A stretch of 64,000 nucleotides of DNA from Oscillospiraceae bacterium (GTDB taxonomy: Bacteria > Bacillota > Clostridia > Oscillospirales > Ruminococcaceae), in the NCBI GenBank assembly GCA_019423755.1, contig JAHZAU010000006.1, positions 1 through 64,000 of the forward strand. Reading direction: 5' to 3'. A program made the translations under genes and the position numbers. The notes under the pieces are model-generated. The model was not told the origin of the DNA. It was given only the letters and a program-made list of their open reading frames with translations, and searched no databases. How positions within the stretch are numbered: position 1 is the first letter of the stretch; each line of letters begins with the position of its first letter. Shown in pieces: positions 1 through 10,203 of the stretch.

Positions 1-53
1 CCTGTGACCCTCTGCTTGTAAGGCAGATGCTCTCCCAGCTGAGCTAAGCTCCC
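1..53 (-). tRNA. tRNA-Val (anticodon TAC), 3' part outside window
   Basis: Read on the minus strand, the acceptor 5' strand GGGAGCT begins at 53, followed by a D-arm with GCTCAGCTGGGAGAGC. The anticodon stem TCTGC/GCAGA encloses the loop CTTACAA, giving anticodon TAC at 20-18, which reads valine GUN codons. The variable region and the start of the T-arm follow; the rest of the T-arm and the 3' acceptor strand lie before position 1. Identity is assigned from the anticodon only. Confidence 0.9.
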
Positions 54-83
54 ATTTGTCATTGTCTCTCGACGACGTTGTTT

Positions 84-112
84 ATTATACTATGCTTTTT
101 CCGAAATGTCAA
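84..112 (-). promoter_or_regulatory. Promoter of the tRNA-Val gene
   Basis: On the minus strand a perfect -35 TTGACA (112-107) and a perfect -10 TATAAT (89-84) are separated by 17 bases, about 30 bases upstream of the tRNA 5' end. This is a full-consensus vegetative (sigma-A) promoter, as expected for a tRNA gene. Confidence 0.85.
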
Positions 113-477
113 CACTTTTTTCAAACTTTTTTAAATCCCAAAAAACCGCTTGCTGATGCGCTTTGCTGGGGCTTTCCAGTGGCAGGGCGGAATTTTTTTA
201 TTTTCTCTGGCATATAAAAATAACAGGCGGACAGGCATCCCCTGCTCGGTTCCCGGCCCAACGGGACAGGGGTTGCCTCACCAGATCTACCCACGTTTTC
301 TAACATTTCAAATGTTGTAATATGTTTTCATTTGTTATCTTCCTATTTATTAGCGTGTGAATTTTGCTGTTCCCAGCGGCTGGTTAAATAATAAACAAAA
401 AATGTCTTCCAAAATGTACAAATGCACAATATTTGCAGAATACCCAAAGAAAATGGCACATTTCCATCAGAAATTGG
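113..477. other. Intergenic stretch without a supported gene
   Basis: This AT-richer stretch lies between the divergent tRNA-Val promoter and the atp promoter. It holds a G/C hairpin around 152-189 followed by a T-run, and a small palindrome ACATTTCAAATGT at 302-314. The short reading frames on either strand have no convincing ribosome binding site or recognisable product, so I call no gene here. Confidence 0.5.
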
Positions 478-506
478 TTGTCAATCGACAAAAACTTTGT
501 TATAAT
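478..506 (+). promoter_or_regulatory. Promoter of the atp operon
   Basis: A -35 TTGTCA (478-483) and a -10 TATAAT (501-506) are spaced by exactly 17 bases. They lie about 85 bases before the first atp gene, leaving a leader of roughly 80 bases. No other good promoter is seen ahead of the operon. Confidence 0.75.
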
Positions 507-590
507 GAAATCCAAAGTGAAAATTTCCATCTGGTCTTTCCGCCCTTGATTGGGCCGAATTTTACGCCAAACCAAGGAGTTTTTTGTAAC

Positions 591-857
591 ATGGAAAAAC
601 AAAAAGCATACTTTCATCTTTTTCAGAATGTTATGTATCTGACACAGGTGGGACTTTCCATTGCCACACCCCTGGTATTGTGCATCTTTGCCTCCTCTTG
701 GCTCCAGCGGCGCTTCGCCCTGGGCGGATGGGTCGTTGCACTGGGGATCATTTTGGGACTGGGCGGCGCGATTTGCTCGCTTGCAGAGTTCATCCGGCAT
801 ATGAACCGTCAGGCGCGCAAGACGACTCCCAAGCCCCGCTCCTTCAACGACAGATAA
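591..857 (+). CDS. AtpZ/AtpI-family small membrane protein (88 aa)
   Basis: First gene of the atp operon. It encodes two predicted membrane helices (about residues 13-32 and 41-63) and a short basic tail ending in a K/R-rich segment, the layout of AtpZ proteins that accompany F-type ATP synthases. AtpZ-type proteins are thought to assist assembly or ion supply of the complex; that role is family knowledge and not visible here. The ATG at 591 is preceded by AAGGAG at the right distance, whereas a longer frame upstream lacks a ribosome site and overlaps the promoter. It ends 15 bases before the chosen start of atpI. Confidence 0.7.
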   Translation: MEKQKAYFHLFQNVMYLTQVGLSIATPLVLCIFASSWLQRRFALGGWVVALGIILGLGGAICSLAEFIRHMNRQARKTTPKPRSFNDR

Positions 858-872
858 GAGGTGGTGAAAGCC

Positions 873-1271
873 ATGAAAGTCCATGAAACTGTGAAACGCG
901 AGACTATACACATCGCTCTGGGGACTGCGGCCCTCTGTGCGGTGATGATAGTAATATTTGCCTTGATTGGAAAATTTGATATGAGCGTGCTTTGCGGTGC
1001 CCTTCTGGGCAGCGGGTTCGCGATCTTCAACTTCTTCCTTTTGGGGCTAACGGTTCAAAGGGTAACAAAGGAAGGAAACCAAGGGAAAGCCAAATCTATG
1101 ATGCAGTTTTCCTATTCAGTCCGCATGTTGGCTACCTTATTGGTCGCCCTTGCGGGTTTTGCTTTGCCCTATTTCAACTGGGTAGCAACTTTCCTCCCCT
1201 TGCTGTTCCCGCGAATCACCATTTTCCTGATGGGTTTGGGAAACTTTAAAAGAAAGGAGGAGGATTCGTAA
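873..1271 (+). CDS. atpI: ATP synthase subunit I (AtpI)
   Basis: A 132-residue membrane protein with four predicted helices, in the usual AtpI place directly before subunit a. AtpI is an accessory factor of the F0 sector, implicated in c-ring assembly. The ATG at 873 has GAGGTG about ten bases upstream; a GTG at 861 would add four residues and cannot be excluded. The stop codon TAA at 1269-1271 abuts the atpB start codon, so the two are very probably translationally coupled; the AAAGGAGGAGG site for atpB lies inside the end of this gene. Confidence 0.8.
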   Translation: MKVHETVKRETIHIALGTAALCAVMIVIFALIGKFDMSVLCGALLGSGFAIFNFFLLGLTVQRVTKEGNQGKAKSMMQFSYSVRMLATLLVALAGFALPYFNWVATFLPLLFPRITIFLMGLGNFKRKEEDS

Positions 1272-2024
1272 ATGGAATTAAGCGTTACCGGTGCGAAGAT
1301 CTATTACACGATCCCTGTACTTGGCGGCATTCCCATTACGGAATCGATCGTAAACACCTGGTTGATTATGGCGGTCATCGTCGGGCTATGCATCTGGCTG
1401 ACGCGAGGGCTTGAGGTTCGTCCCACCAGCAAGAAGCAGATCGTAGCGGAATTCCTCGTGAAGACGGCTACGAACTTTGTGGAAGGCAACATGGGCAAGC
1501 AGTTCTCGGGCTATGTACCCTTCATCGCCAGCTTGTTCACCCTCTCTATGTTCAGCAACCTTTCCAGCTTGCTGGGAATCTATGCTCCTACCGCAGAGCT
1601 GAGCACCGAGATGGCTTGGGCACTTTTGGTATTCGTGCTGATCACCTACAACAAGGTAAAAGCCAATGGTGTTGTCGGCTACTTTAAGGGTTATACCCAG
1701 CCAATCTTCATCCTGACCCCGTTTAACATCATCAGTGAGATCGCGACCCCGATTTCCATGGCCTTCCGTCACTTCGGAAACATCGCTTCCGGTTCCGTGA
1801 TCACCGCTCTGGTGTACGCCGCCTTGGCTGCATTGAGCCATGCTCTCTTTGGCTGGCTGCCTGGTGTGGTAGGCGAAGTTTTGGGTGCGGTCCCGCTGTT
1901 CCAGGTGGGTATCCCGGCCGTCCTGTCGGTCTACTTCGACCTGTTCTCCGGCTGCTTGCAGGCATTCATCTTCAGCATGCTGACCATGATGTACATTGCT
2001 TCTGCCGCTGAGACCGACGCGTAA
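1272..2024 (+). CDS. atpB: ATP synthase F0 subunit a
   Basis: Membrane stator subunit that forms the two ion half-channels against the c-ring. The protein has 250 residues, normal for the family, with several hydrophobic helices. The essential arginine is seen in the stretch PISMAFRHFGN, inside the conserved helix near residue 165. The start is fixed by a strong AAAGGAGGAGG and lies directly after the atpI stop. A 150-base gap with three hairpins separates it from atpE. Confidence 0.95.
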   Translation: MELSVTGAKIYYTIPVLGGIPITESIVNTWLIMAVIVGLCIWLTRGLEVRPTSKKQIVAEFLVKTATNFVEGNMGKQFSGYVPFIASLFTLSMFSNLSSLLGIYAPTAELSTEMAWALLVFVLITYNKVKANGVVGYFKGYTQPIFILTPFNIISEIATPISMAFRHFGNIASGSVITALVYAALAALSHALFGWLPGVVGEVLGAVPLFQVGIPAVLSVYFDLFSGCLQAFIFSMLTMMYIASAAETDA

Positions 2025-2044
2025 TTCGAGGTCCTATGGGGCCG

Positions 2045-2435
<391 letters not shown>

Positions 2436-2485
2436 TGCATCTGACCCCCTTGAGGGAAATAGAACTGTAAGAAAGGAGGGTTCTT

Positions 2486-2989
2486 ATGCAGACCCTGGAT
2501 TTTGTCGCCATTGTACCCTGGAACCTGGTTTTCCAGTGGTGCAACCTGTTGATCCTGTTCCTGCTGGTTAAGAAGTTCCTGTTCAAACCCGTTCAGAACA
2601 TTCTGGCCAAACGTCAGGAAGAGATCGAGAGGACCTATCAGGATGCCGACGTAGCCAAGGCCGCCGCAGAAGAAATGCGTGCGGACTACGAGCAGCACCT
2701 GGCCGCTGCTAAAGAAGAGGCCAGCGAAATCGTGAAATCTGCCACTCTGAAAGCACAGGCTCACAGCGACGAGCTGATCAGCGAGGCTCAGCAGAAAGCT
2801 TCCTCCATGATCGAAAAAGCCAATGCTGAGATCGCCCTGGAGAAGAAGAAGGCAGTTAACGAAATCAAAGATGAAATTTCCGGCATTGCCATGGATATCG
2901 CCAGCAAGGTGGTTGAGCGTGAGATTTCCGCTGCCGACCACGAGAAGCTGATCGAAGAGTTCATCAATAACGTGGGTGAAGCATCATGA
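2486..2989 (+). CDS. atpF: ATP synthase F0 subunit b
   Basis: Peripheral stalk subunit of 167 residues. One N-terminal membrane helix (about residues 10-28) precedes a long, highly charged, Ala/Glu/Lys-rich helix that dimerises and reaches to the F1 head. The start codon follows AAAGGAGGG. The end overlaps atpH by four bases (ATGA), indicating coupled translation with subunit delta, its binding partner at the top of the stalk. Confidence 0.95.
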   Translation: MQTLDFVAIVPWNLVFQWCNLLILFLLVKKFLFKPVQNILAKRQEEIERTYQDADVAKAAAEEMRADYEQHLAAAKEEASEIVKSATLKAQAHSDELISEAQQKASSMIEKANAEIALEKKKAVNEIKDEISGIAMDIASKVVEREISAADHEKLIEEFINNVGEAS

Positions 2990-3525
2990 CAGAGGTTGCA
3001 AAAGCTTACGGAGGCGCTCTGTACGAATTAAGTACCGAGACCAACACCTCGAAGGAGATGCTGGAAGAGCTGGAAGTGCTCCGCCAGTCCTTTGAGGAAA
3101 ACCCGAAGTTTGCGAAGCTGCTGACCACCCCGACCATCAAAAAAGAGGAGCGCCTGACCATTCTGGACGAGTGCTTCCGCGGAAAGGTGCAGCAGCACAT
3201 CTTAAACTTCCTGAAGATCCTGACCGAAAACGGTACCGTTGCACAGTTCCCCAACTGTGTCAAGGAGTTCCGCGCCCGGTACAACCATGATAACAACATC
3301 GAAGAGGCCATTGTGGTCACCGCAGTGCCTCTGAGCAGCGAATTGACCGCCAAGCTGACCAACAAGCTGGAAACCATCACCGGCAAGACCATCCTGCTGA
3401 CCTGCAAGGTGGACCCGTCGGTCCTGGGCGGCGTCCGTCTGGAGATGGACGGCGTACAGCTGGAAGGCAGCGTGAAGCATCGTCTGGACGCTCTGCGCCA
3501 GAGCCTGCTGCACGTGGTGGCGTAA
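2986..3525 (+). CDS. atpH: ATP synthase F1 subunit delta
   Basis: Links the peripheral stalk to the alpha3beta3 head (OSCP homologue). It has 179 residues, the normal length, with a helical N-terminal domain and a C-terminal beta/alpha part ending in a GGVRLEMDG stretch typical of the family. It overlaps atpF by four bases and is followed by a 115-base gap with hairpins before atpA. Confidence 0.93.
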   Translation: MTEVAKAYGGALYELSTETNTSKEMLEELEVLRQSFEENPKFAKLLTTPTIKKEERLTILDECFRGKVQQHILNFLKILTENGTVAQFPNCVKEFRARYNHDNNIEEAIVVTAVPLSSELTAKLTNKLETITGKTILLTCKVDPSVLGGVRLEMDGVQLEGSVKHRLDALRQSLLHVVA

Positions 3526-3540
3526 TATCCGCTGTGTTTT

Positions 3541-3617
3541 GGAGCATCGGCTCCGGCTTCCGGCTGTACCGCGGTTTCGGGAGCTATGTAATACGGCGCG
3601 GGTAGCTTGACCCGCGC
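3541..3617 (+). promoter_or_regulatory. Intercistronic hairpins between atpH and atpA
   Basis: Two hairpins are visible: GGAGC/GCTCC at 3541-3554, and a perfect eight-base stem GCGCGGGT/ACCCGCGC at 3596-3617 with a six-base loop, just before the atpA ribosome site. No T-run follows. They may mark an mRNA processing or stability boundary in the operon; the role is inferred. Confidence 0.4.
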
Positions 3618-3640
3618 AGAGAAGGAAAGTTGGTGAGACT

Positions 3641-5155
3641 ATGCAATTACGTCCTGATGAAATCAGCAGCATTATCAGAAATCAGATCAAAAACTACGAC
3701 AGCAAAATTGAGCAGAACGAAACCGGTACTGTAATCCTGGTAGGTGACGGTATCTCCAAGGCGCACGGTCTGGAAAAATGTATGTCCAATGAGCTGGTAG
3801 AATTTTCGAACGGCGAATACGGCATGGCTCTGAACCTGGAGGAGAACTCGGTATCCATCGTAATGCTGGGCTCCGACGAGGGCATCAAAGAGGGCGACAC
3901 CGTAAAACGTACCGGTAAGGTCGTTTCCGTTCCTGTTGGCGAAGCCATGATCGGCCGTGTCGTCAACGCACTGGGCCAGCCTGTGGACGGCAAAGGCCCC
4001 ATCGAAACCAAAGAGTTCCGTCCCATCGAGAGCAACGCTCCCGGCATCATCGAAAGAAAAGGCGTTTCTGTTCCTCTGCAGACCGGTATCAAGGCCATCG
4101 ACAGCATGATCCCGATCGGCCGCGGTCAGCGTGAGCTGATCATCGGCGACCGTCAGACTGGTAAAACTGTTATCGCTACCGATACCATCATCAACCAGAA
4201 GGGCAAAGACGTTATCTGCATTTACGTGGCCATCGGCCAGAAAAACTCCACCGTTGCCAACCTGGTAGAGACCCTGCAGCAGAACGGCGCTATGGATTAC
4301 ACCATCGTCGTTTCCTCCACCGCCAGCGAGCTGGCCCCCCTGCAGTACATCGCTCCCTACTCCGGCTGCGCCATCGGCGAGTACTTCATGCAGCAGGGCA
4401 AAGATGTGCTCATCGTTTACGATGACCTGTCCAAGCACGCCGTTGCTTATCGTTCCCTCTCCCTGCTGATCCGTCGTCCCCCGGGGCGTGAGGCTTACCC
4501 CGGCGACGTATTCTACCTGCACTCCCGTCTGCTGGAGCGCGCTGCCCGTGTTGCTCCCGAGTACGGCGGCGGTTCTCTGACCGCTCTGCCCATCATCGAG
4601 ACCCAGGCCGGCGACGTTTCCGCTTACATCCCGACCAACGTAATTTCCATTACCGACGGTCAGATCTTCCTGGAATCCGAGCTGTTCCACTCCGGCGTTA
4701 TGCCCGCTGTAAACCCGGGTATTTCCGTAAGCCGTGTTGGTGGTAACGCTCAGATCAAAGCCATGAAGAAGGTCAGCGGTAGCTTGAAGATGCTGTACTC
4801 CCAGTACCGCGAGCTGCAGAGCTTCGCTCAGTTCGGCTCCGACCTGGATGCCGACACCAAGCGCCGTCTGGCACAGGGTGAACGCATCGTGGAAGTGCTC
4901 AAGCAGGACCGCAACTCCCCCATCGACGTTGCCCTGCAGGTAGCCATCATCTACGCCGTGGTCAACGATTACCTGGTAGACGTAGAAGTCTCCGACATCA
5001 AAGCGTTTGAGCGCAGCCTGTACGAAGACATCCGCACCAAGTATCCGGAGATCATCACCTCCATCCACGAGACCGGCAACCTGTCCGACGAGACCGTGGA
5101 GCGGATCAAAGAGGCCATCACCAGCTGTAAAGCTACTTTCCTCAATACAAAATAA
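3641..5155 (+). CDS. atpA: ATP synthase F1 subunit alpha
   Basis: Non-catalytic nucleotide-binding subunit of the alpha3beta3 hexamer. It has 504 residues with the Walker A loop GDRQTGKT near residue 170 and the signature [14 protein letters not shown] near 360. The length is normal. The start at 3641 is preceded by GAAGGAAAG after the intercistronic hairpin. The codon usage in this gene and atpD is more biased than in the accessory genes, in keeping with high expression. Confidence 0.97.
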   Translation: MQLRPDEISSIIRNQIKNYDSKIEQNETGTVILVGDGISKAHGLEKCMSNELVEFSNGEYGMALNLEENSVSIVMLGSDEGIKEGDTVKRTGKVVSVPVGEAMIGRVVNALGQPVDGKGPIETKEFRPIESNAPGIIERKGVSVPLQTGIKAIDSMIPIGRGQRELIIGDRQTGKTVIATDTIINQKGKDVICIYVAIGQKNSTVANLVETLQQNGAMDYTIVVSSTASELAPLQYIAPYSGCAIGEYFMQQGKDVLIVYDDLSKHAVAYRSLSLLIRRPPGREAYPGDVFYLHSRLLERAARVAPEYGGGSLTALPIIETQAGDVSAYIPTNVISITDGQIFLESELFHSGVMPAVNPGISVSRVGGNAQIKAMKKVSGSLKMLYSQYRELQSFAQFGSDLDADTKRRLAQGERIVEVLKQDRNSPIDVALQVAIIYAVVNDYLVDVEVSDIKAFERSLYEDIRTKYPEIITSIHETGNLSDETVERIKEAITSCKATFLNTK

Positions 5156-5230
5156 CGTGGTCTGACCCCTGGGCCGCCGGTGCGCGGCACACGTTAGATT
5201 TGTAAGCCTTCGGGCGGAAAGGAGCGTTTT

Positions 5231-6097
5231 ATGGCTGGAGCCGCAATGAAAGATATTAAACTCCGCATCAAGAGCGTCGAAAGCACCATGCAGATCACCA
5301 AAGCCATGGAGCTGGTGGCCTCTTCCAAGTTGCGCAAAGCCAAAGAACGTGTGGAGCACAGTCGTCCGTACTTCACTACCCTTCAAAAGACCCTGACCGA
5401 TATTGCCGCAAACAATACCGAGTTCACCTCCCCCTATGTGCAGGAGCGTCCGGTCAACAAGGTCTGCTACGTCATCATCGCTGGTGACCGCGGCCTGGCC
5501 GGCGGCTACAACAACAACATGTTCAAAGCCGTTGCTGCTCACATGCAGGAGAATGGGTCCAAGCCGATGTGCGTCCTGCCCATCGGCAAGAAAGCGGTGG
5601 ACTACTGCGAGCGCCGCAAGATGGAGATCCTGTCCCGGGAATTTGCCGTGGCGGAGGATATCTCCATCAGCGACTGCTTCGAGGCTGCCCGCCTGCTGAC
5701 CAACTGCTACCTGGAAGGCCAGTTCGACGAACTGTATGTCGGATACACCAAATTCGTGTCTATGCTGACCCAGACCCCGGACGTCATCAAGACACTGCCC
5801 CTCCACCTGGAAGAACCCGCCGAGAAGAATCAGGCTTCCCGCATGATGACCCTCTACGAGCCCTCCAGCGAGGTGGTATTCAACACCATCGTCCCGGAAT
5901 ACGTTTCCGGTATCGTATATGGCGCACTCAGCGAATCCTGGGCTTCTGAGCTGGGCGCTCGCCGTACCGCAATGGACGCCGCCAGCAAGAACGCCGGTGA
6001 GATGATTGAGGACCTGAGCCTCAAGTACAACCGTGCGCGTCAGGGCGCCATCACCCAGGAAATCACAGAAATTGTGGCTGGTTCCGAAGGGAACTAA
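5231..6097 (+). CDS. atpG: ATP synthase F1 subunit gamma
   Basis: Central rotor shaft of F1. It has 288 residues. The N-terminal helix shows MKDIKLRIKSVESTMQITKA, and the C-terminal helix RTAMDAASKNAGEMI, both diagnostic of gamma and forming the coiled coil that turns inside the hexamer. AAAGGAG lies upstream of the ATG at 5231. A second ATG at 5246 is possible, but the ribosome site supports the first. Confidence 0.95.
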   Translation: MAGAAMKDIKLRIKSVESTMQITKAMELVASSKLRKAKERVEHSRPYFTTLQKTLTDIAANNTEFTSPYVQERPVNKVCYVIIAGDRGLAGGYNNNMFKAVAAHMQENGSKPMCVLPIGKKAVDYCERRKMEILSREFAVAEDISISDCFEAARLLTNCYLEGQFDELYVGYTKFVSMLTQTPDVIKTLPLHLEEPAEKNQASRMMTLYEPSSEVVFNTIVPEYVSGIVYGALSESWASELGARRTAMDAASKNAGEMIEDLSLKYNRARQGAITQEITEIVAGSEGN

Positions 6098-7537
<1,440 letters not shown>

Positions 7538-7540
7538 GAG

Positions 7541-7939
7541 ATGAAGAGTTTCCATCTTCAGATTGTAACCCCTGACGGCCTGTACTACGAGGGCGAAGCA
7601 GAAAAGCTCATCGTCCGCGCCTCCACCGGTGATGTCTGCATCCTGGCCAACCACATCGATTATGTCACCCCCCTGGGCATGGGCGAAGCTCGTGTCACCA
7701 TCGACGGCAAGGTCCGCACAGCGGCCTGCATCGGCGGTATGCTCAGTGTGTGCAAAAACCAGGTCCGCCTGGTTCCCACCACCTTCGAGTGGGCGGAGGA
7801 GATCGATGCCCAGCGTGCAGAACGCGCCCTGTCGGCTGCGGAGGCTCGCCTGCCTTCTGCCAAGGACCGTCACGAACAGGCTATCATTGAAGCCAAGATC
7901 AAGCGCGCCTTGGTGCGCTCCAATGTAGCGAAGAAATAG
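7541..7939 (+). CDS. atpC: ATP synthase F1 subunit epsilon
   Basis: Rotor foot and regulatory subunit, 132 residues. An N-terminal beta-sandwich is followed by a short helical hairpin rich in Ala, Arg and Glu (about residues 88-130), the part that can inhibit ATP hydrolysis. Last gene of the operon, three bases after atpD, with a strong terminator 20 bases downstream. Confidence 0.94.
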   Translation: MKSFHLQIVTPDGLYYEGEAEKLIVRASTGDVCILANHIDYVTPLGMGEARVTIDGKVRTAACIGGMLSVCKNQVRLVPTTFEWAEEIDAQRAERALSAAEARLPSAKDRHEQAIIEAKIKRALVRSNVAKK

Positions 7940-7959
7940 TGTTTTTCCTACAATCCATC

Positions 7960-7992
7960 CCCGCTCCGGCTTAGTCCGGGGCGGGTTTTTTT
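7960..7992 (+). terminator. Terminator of the atp operon
   Basis: A ten-base-pair G/C-rich stem (7960-7969 with 7976-7985, one G-U pair) with a six-base loop is followed by seven T. It lies just after atpC. Confidence 0.9.
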
Positions 7993-7995
7993 ATG

Positions 7996-8041
7996 CAAAA
8001 AAAAGAGGCCGTCCCCTTCCCTTTTGGGAAGCCGGACGGCT
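7996..8041 (-). terminator. Terminator of the iron alcohol dehydrogenase unit
   Basis: The stem GCCGTCC/GGACGGC with an inner CTTCCC/GGGAAG is preceded on the plus strand by a run of eight or more A, which is a T-run for leftward transcription. It faces the atp terminator, so the two convergent units are well insulated. Confidence 0.85.
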
Positions 8042-8059
8042 TCTTAGCATTTTTTCCTA

Positions 8060-9262
8060 TTAAAATACCGAGTCCAGCAGCTGCAGGATCTCCTCCTCCC
8101 CTGCCGGGGCCGGGTTATAGAGCAGCGCCCCGTCGTTGCAGGCGCCGGATGCGATGGCGGCAAGCTGTTCCCGGACCACACCAGCCTGGGAAAGGGTCAG
8201 CGGCAGACCGCACTTGCTGTGCAGCAGGCGGTTTAGGTCCTCCACCGCCTGGATGGCCTTGCTGCCCCGCAGCAGGGGGTTGGTCCCGGCGTAGACCTCC
8301 GGGCCGGACAGGGCCAGCAGCAGCCTGCCGTAACGCTCAGCGACCTTCTCTCCCCGGGTGGTGGCGTCCAGGTTGTAGCGCATGACCGCCGGCAGCAGGA
8401 TGGCTACCGCCTCGCCGTGGGGGATCTGCGCCACCGCGCCGCAGGCGTGGGCGATGGCATGGCAGAGACCTACCATGGAGTTGGAAAAGGCCATCCCCGC
8501 CATGAGGGAGGCGTTGAGCATATCCATGCGGTAGCGGGGGTTGGACGGGTCGGACACCGCGTTAAAGAGGCTGCGGCCCACCAGTTCCAGCGCCGAAAGG
8601 GCCATGCCGTCGCTGATGGGGTTGTGTCCCAGGCCGGTGTAGGCCTCCACGCAGTGGACCAGGGTGTCCATGCCGGTGGCTGCCTGCACCCGCGGGGGCA
8701 GGGTCAAGGTGCTGCGCGGGTCCAGCACCGCCACATCCGGCAGCAGCTGGGAGGAAACAAACTCGTGCTTGATGCGGCCCCGGGGGCTTTCCTCCGAAAG
8801 CACCGCCACCCGGGTACATTCCGAGCCGGTGCCGGCGGTGGTGGGCACCATAATGGTGGGGATGGGCTGGCCCGGCGGGATGGTTTCGCAGCCCATGAAG
8901 GGGTGCAGCTCTGGGACGTTGTGGCTCAGCAGGACCTTGACGCCCTTGGCGGCGTCCATGACCGAGCCGCCCCCAATGGCCAGGATGCTGTCGCAGCCGC
9001 CCTGCACCGCCGTACGGGCCGCCAATTCTACGATCTGTATAGACGGGTCGGAAGGTACCTGGTCGTAAAAGGCCCCCGGCTCGATGCCGTAGCCCCGCAT
9101 CTTTTCCAGCAGCAGGTCCACCAGGCCGCTGCGCTGGGCCGACGGCGCCGCCATCAAAAACGGCCGGTTTCCCCCGCGGATGTTCAGTTCGTAGGGGATA
9201 TTCTCCAAAGAATTTTCTCCGGACAGTATCTTTACCGGGTTATAAAACTCAAAGTAATTCAT
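8060..9262 (-). CDS. Iron-containing alcohol dehydrogenase
   Basis: Group III NAD(P)-dependent alcohol dehydrogenase of 400 residues. The nucleotide-binding part has AIGGGSVMDAAKG near residue 100 and PTTAGTGSE near 142. The metal site is recognisable from MDTLVHCVEAY, HAIAHACGA and IPHGEA, which supply the Asp and His ligands. Substrate is not predictable; relatives act on butanol, 1,3-propanediol, lactaldehyde or ethanol. It lies 27 bases after an SCP2-like gene on the same strand, probably as one transcript. Confidence 0.92.
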   Translation of the reverse strand: MNYFEFYNPVKILSGENSLENIPYELNIRGGNRPFLMAAPSAQRSGLVDLLLEKMRGYGIEPGAFYDQVPSDPSIQIVELAARTAVQGGCDSILAIGGGSVMDAAKGVKVLLSHNVPELHPFMGCETIPPGQPIPTIMVPTTAGTGSECTRVAVLSEESPRGRIKHEFVSSQLLPDVAVLDPRSTLTLPPRVQAATGMDTLVHCVEAYTGLGHNPISDGMALSALELVGRSLFNAVSDPSNPRYRMDMLNASLMAGMAFSNSMVGLCHAIAHACGAVAQIPHGEAVAILLPAVMRYNLDATTRGEKVAERYGRLLLALSGPEVYAGTNPLLRGSKAIQAVEDLNRLLHSKCGLPLTLSQAGVVREQLAAIASGACNDGALLYNPAPAGEEEILQLLDSVF

Positions 9263-9289
9263 TTGCTTCCCTTCTTTCCAATTCCGCCG

Positions 9290-9766
9290 CTAAGCCAGCA
9301 TCCGCAGCCAGAAGCGCAGCCGCCCGCCTTCGCAGGCCCGGGGCAGCTGCTCCAACCGGCCGAGAACCCGCTGGGGCATGAGATAGTGCTGCACCCGGTG
9401 CAGGCAGCGCACCAGCGACATGGCGTAGGACACCTGCCCGCAAAGCAGCAGGTCGCCGCGCACAAAGGCTTCCTCCAGGCTGCGCTGGCCCCAGATCAGC
9501 TTCCAGGCGGCGTCGGGGCTTTTGATGAACACCTGCAGCCGGTGGTGGGTAAAGGGCTGGCACTTGAGGCGCAGGAGCTTCCCCTGCTGCCGCGCCAGGA
9601 TCACGCCGCAGCTGCTGCCCGCTACCCCGATCTCGATAACCAGGTCGGCGGGCAGAGAAAAGAACTCCCGGCGGACGCAGGGGTCCACCATGGTACAGGA
9701 CCGCAGGCCCCGGTACAGCATCAAAAGCCCCAGCTGCACCACCTGTTCTTGCTGTGTTTGGGTCAT
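9290..9766 (-). CDS. Small SCP2-like protein next to the alcohol dehydrogenase
   Basis: A 158-residue soluble protein without a signal peptide. The middle part reads like the sterol-carrier-protein-2 fold: a beta-rich segment, then a KSPDAAWKLI helix, an EEAFVRGDLLLCG segment and a SLVRCLHRVQHYL helix. This is the pattern of SCP2-type lipid or hydrophobic-ligand carriers, although the match is by eye only. The start at 9766 has GAGGAG upstream; longer readings would run into the divergent lipoprotein gene. It is followed by the alcohol dehydrogenase, which suggests a hydrophobic or CoA-linked substrate. Confidence 0.6.
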   Translation of the reverse strand: MTQTQQEQVVQLGLLMLYRGLRSCTMVDPCVRREFFSLPADLVIEIGVAGSSCGVILARQQGKLLRLKCQPFTHHRLQVFIKSPDAAWKLIWGQRSLEEAFVRGDLLLCGQVSYAMSLVRCLHRVQHYLMPQRVLGRLEQLPRACEGGRLRFWLRMLA

Positions 9767-9851
9767 GGCGCGCGCTCCTCTCTTGCCGGAAAACAGGCAT
9801 ATCCCTCCCCTTTTCCGGCATAGAATCCAACAACGATGGGAGGGAATGCTG

Positions 9852-10196
9852 ATGAGTAAACGAAAGATGTGGCTTCGATCCTTCACCGCCGCGGCCCTTT
9901 GTGCCGCCGTGGCACTGCTGGGTGGGTGCAGCCGGGCCAAAACCGAGCCCGAAGGCATCACCGGCATCTGGCAGACCGAAACCGGAAAGACCATCCAGAT
10001 CACCCAAACCGACCTGATCCTGGACGGCCTGCCCCTGCCCTACTCCCTAGAGGAGCCGGACCGGGCGGGATGCTGCCGCATGGTCATCTCCGGGCCTCAG
10101 GGGCAGCTGGAAGGCTTCTGCCTGGCGGAAGGCCGGACGCTGTACCTGACGGTAGAAGATTCGCTCAAGATCTTCCACCGGCCCAAGGAGGAATAG
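9852..10196 (+). CDS. Small secreted lipoprotein (114 aa)
   Basis: It has a basic N-terminus, a hydrophobic stretch and the lipobox ALLGGC, so the mature protein starts at Cys and is membrane-anchored outside the cell. The rest (TGIWQTETGKTIQITQ and following) looks like a small beta-sheet domain that recurs in Clostridia lipoproteins of unknown role. The ATG at 9852 is chosen because GGGAGGG is seven bases away; an ATG at 9846 is too close. It is divergent from the SCP2-like gene and convergent with the DHHW gene, only seven bases between the stops. Confidence 0.7.
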   Translation: MSKRKMWLRSFTAAALCAAVALLGGCSRAKTEPEGITGIWQTETGKTIQITQTDLILDGLPLPYSLEEPDRAGCCRMVISGPQGQLEGFCLAEGRTLYLTVEDSLKIFHRPKEE

Positions 10197-10203
10197 CGGT
10201 TTC

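Noticed and set aside
152..200. Hairpin followed by a T-run, possible terminator
   Set aside because: No plus-strand transcript is known to reach it, since the tRNA gene points away. The stem is imperfect, so I do not call it.
121..306. A 61-codon minus-strand frame in the region between tRNA-Val and atp
   Set aside because: No ribosome binding site and no resemblance to any protein; lies in AT-rich intergenic sequence.
357..590. N-terminal extension of the AtpZ-like protein
   Set aside because: It would overlap the atp promoter and has no ribosome site, while ATG 591 has AAGGAG.
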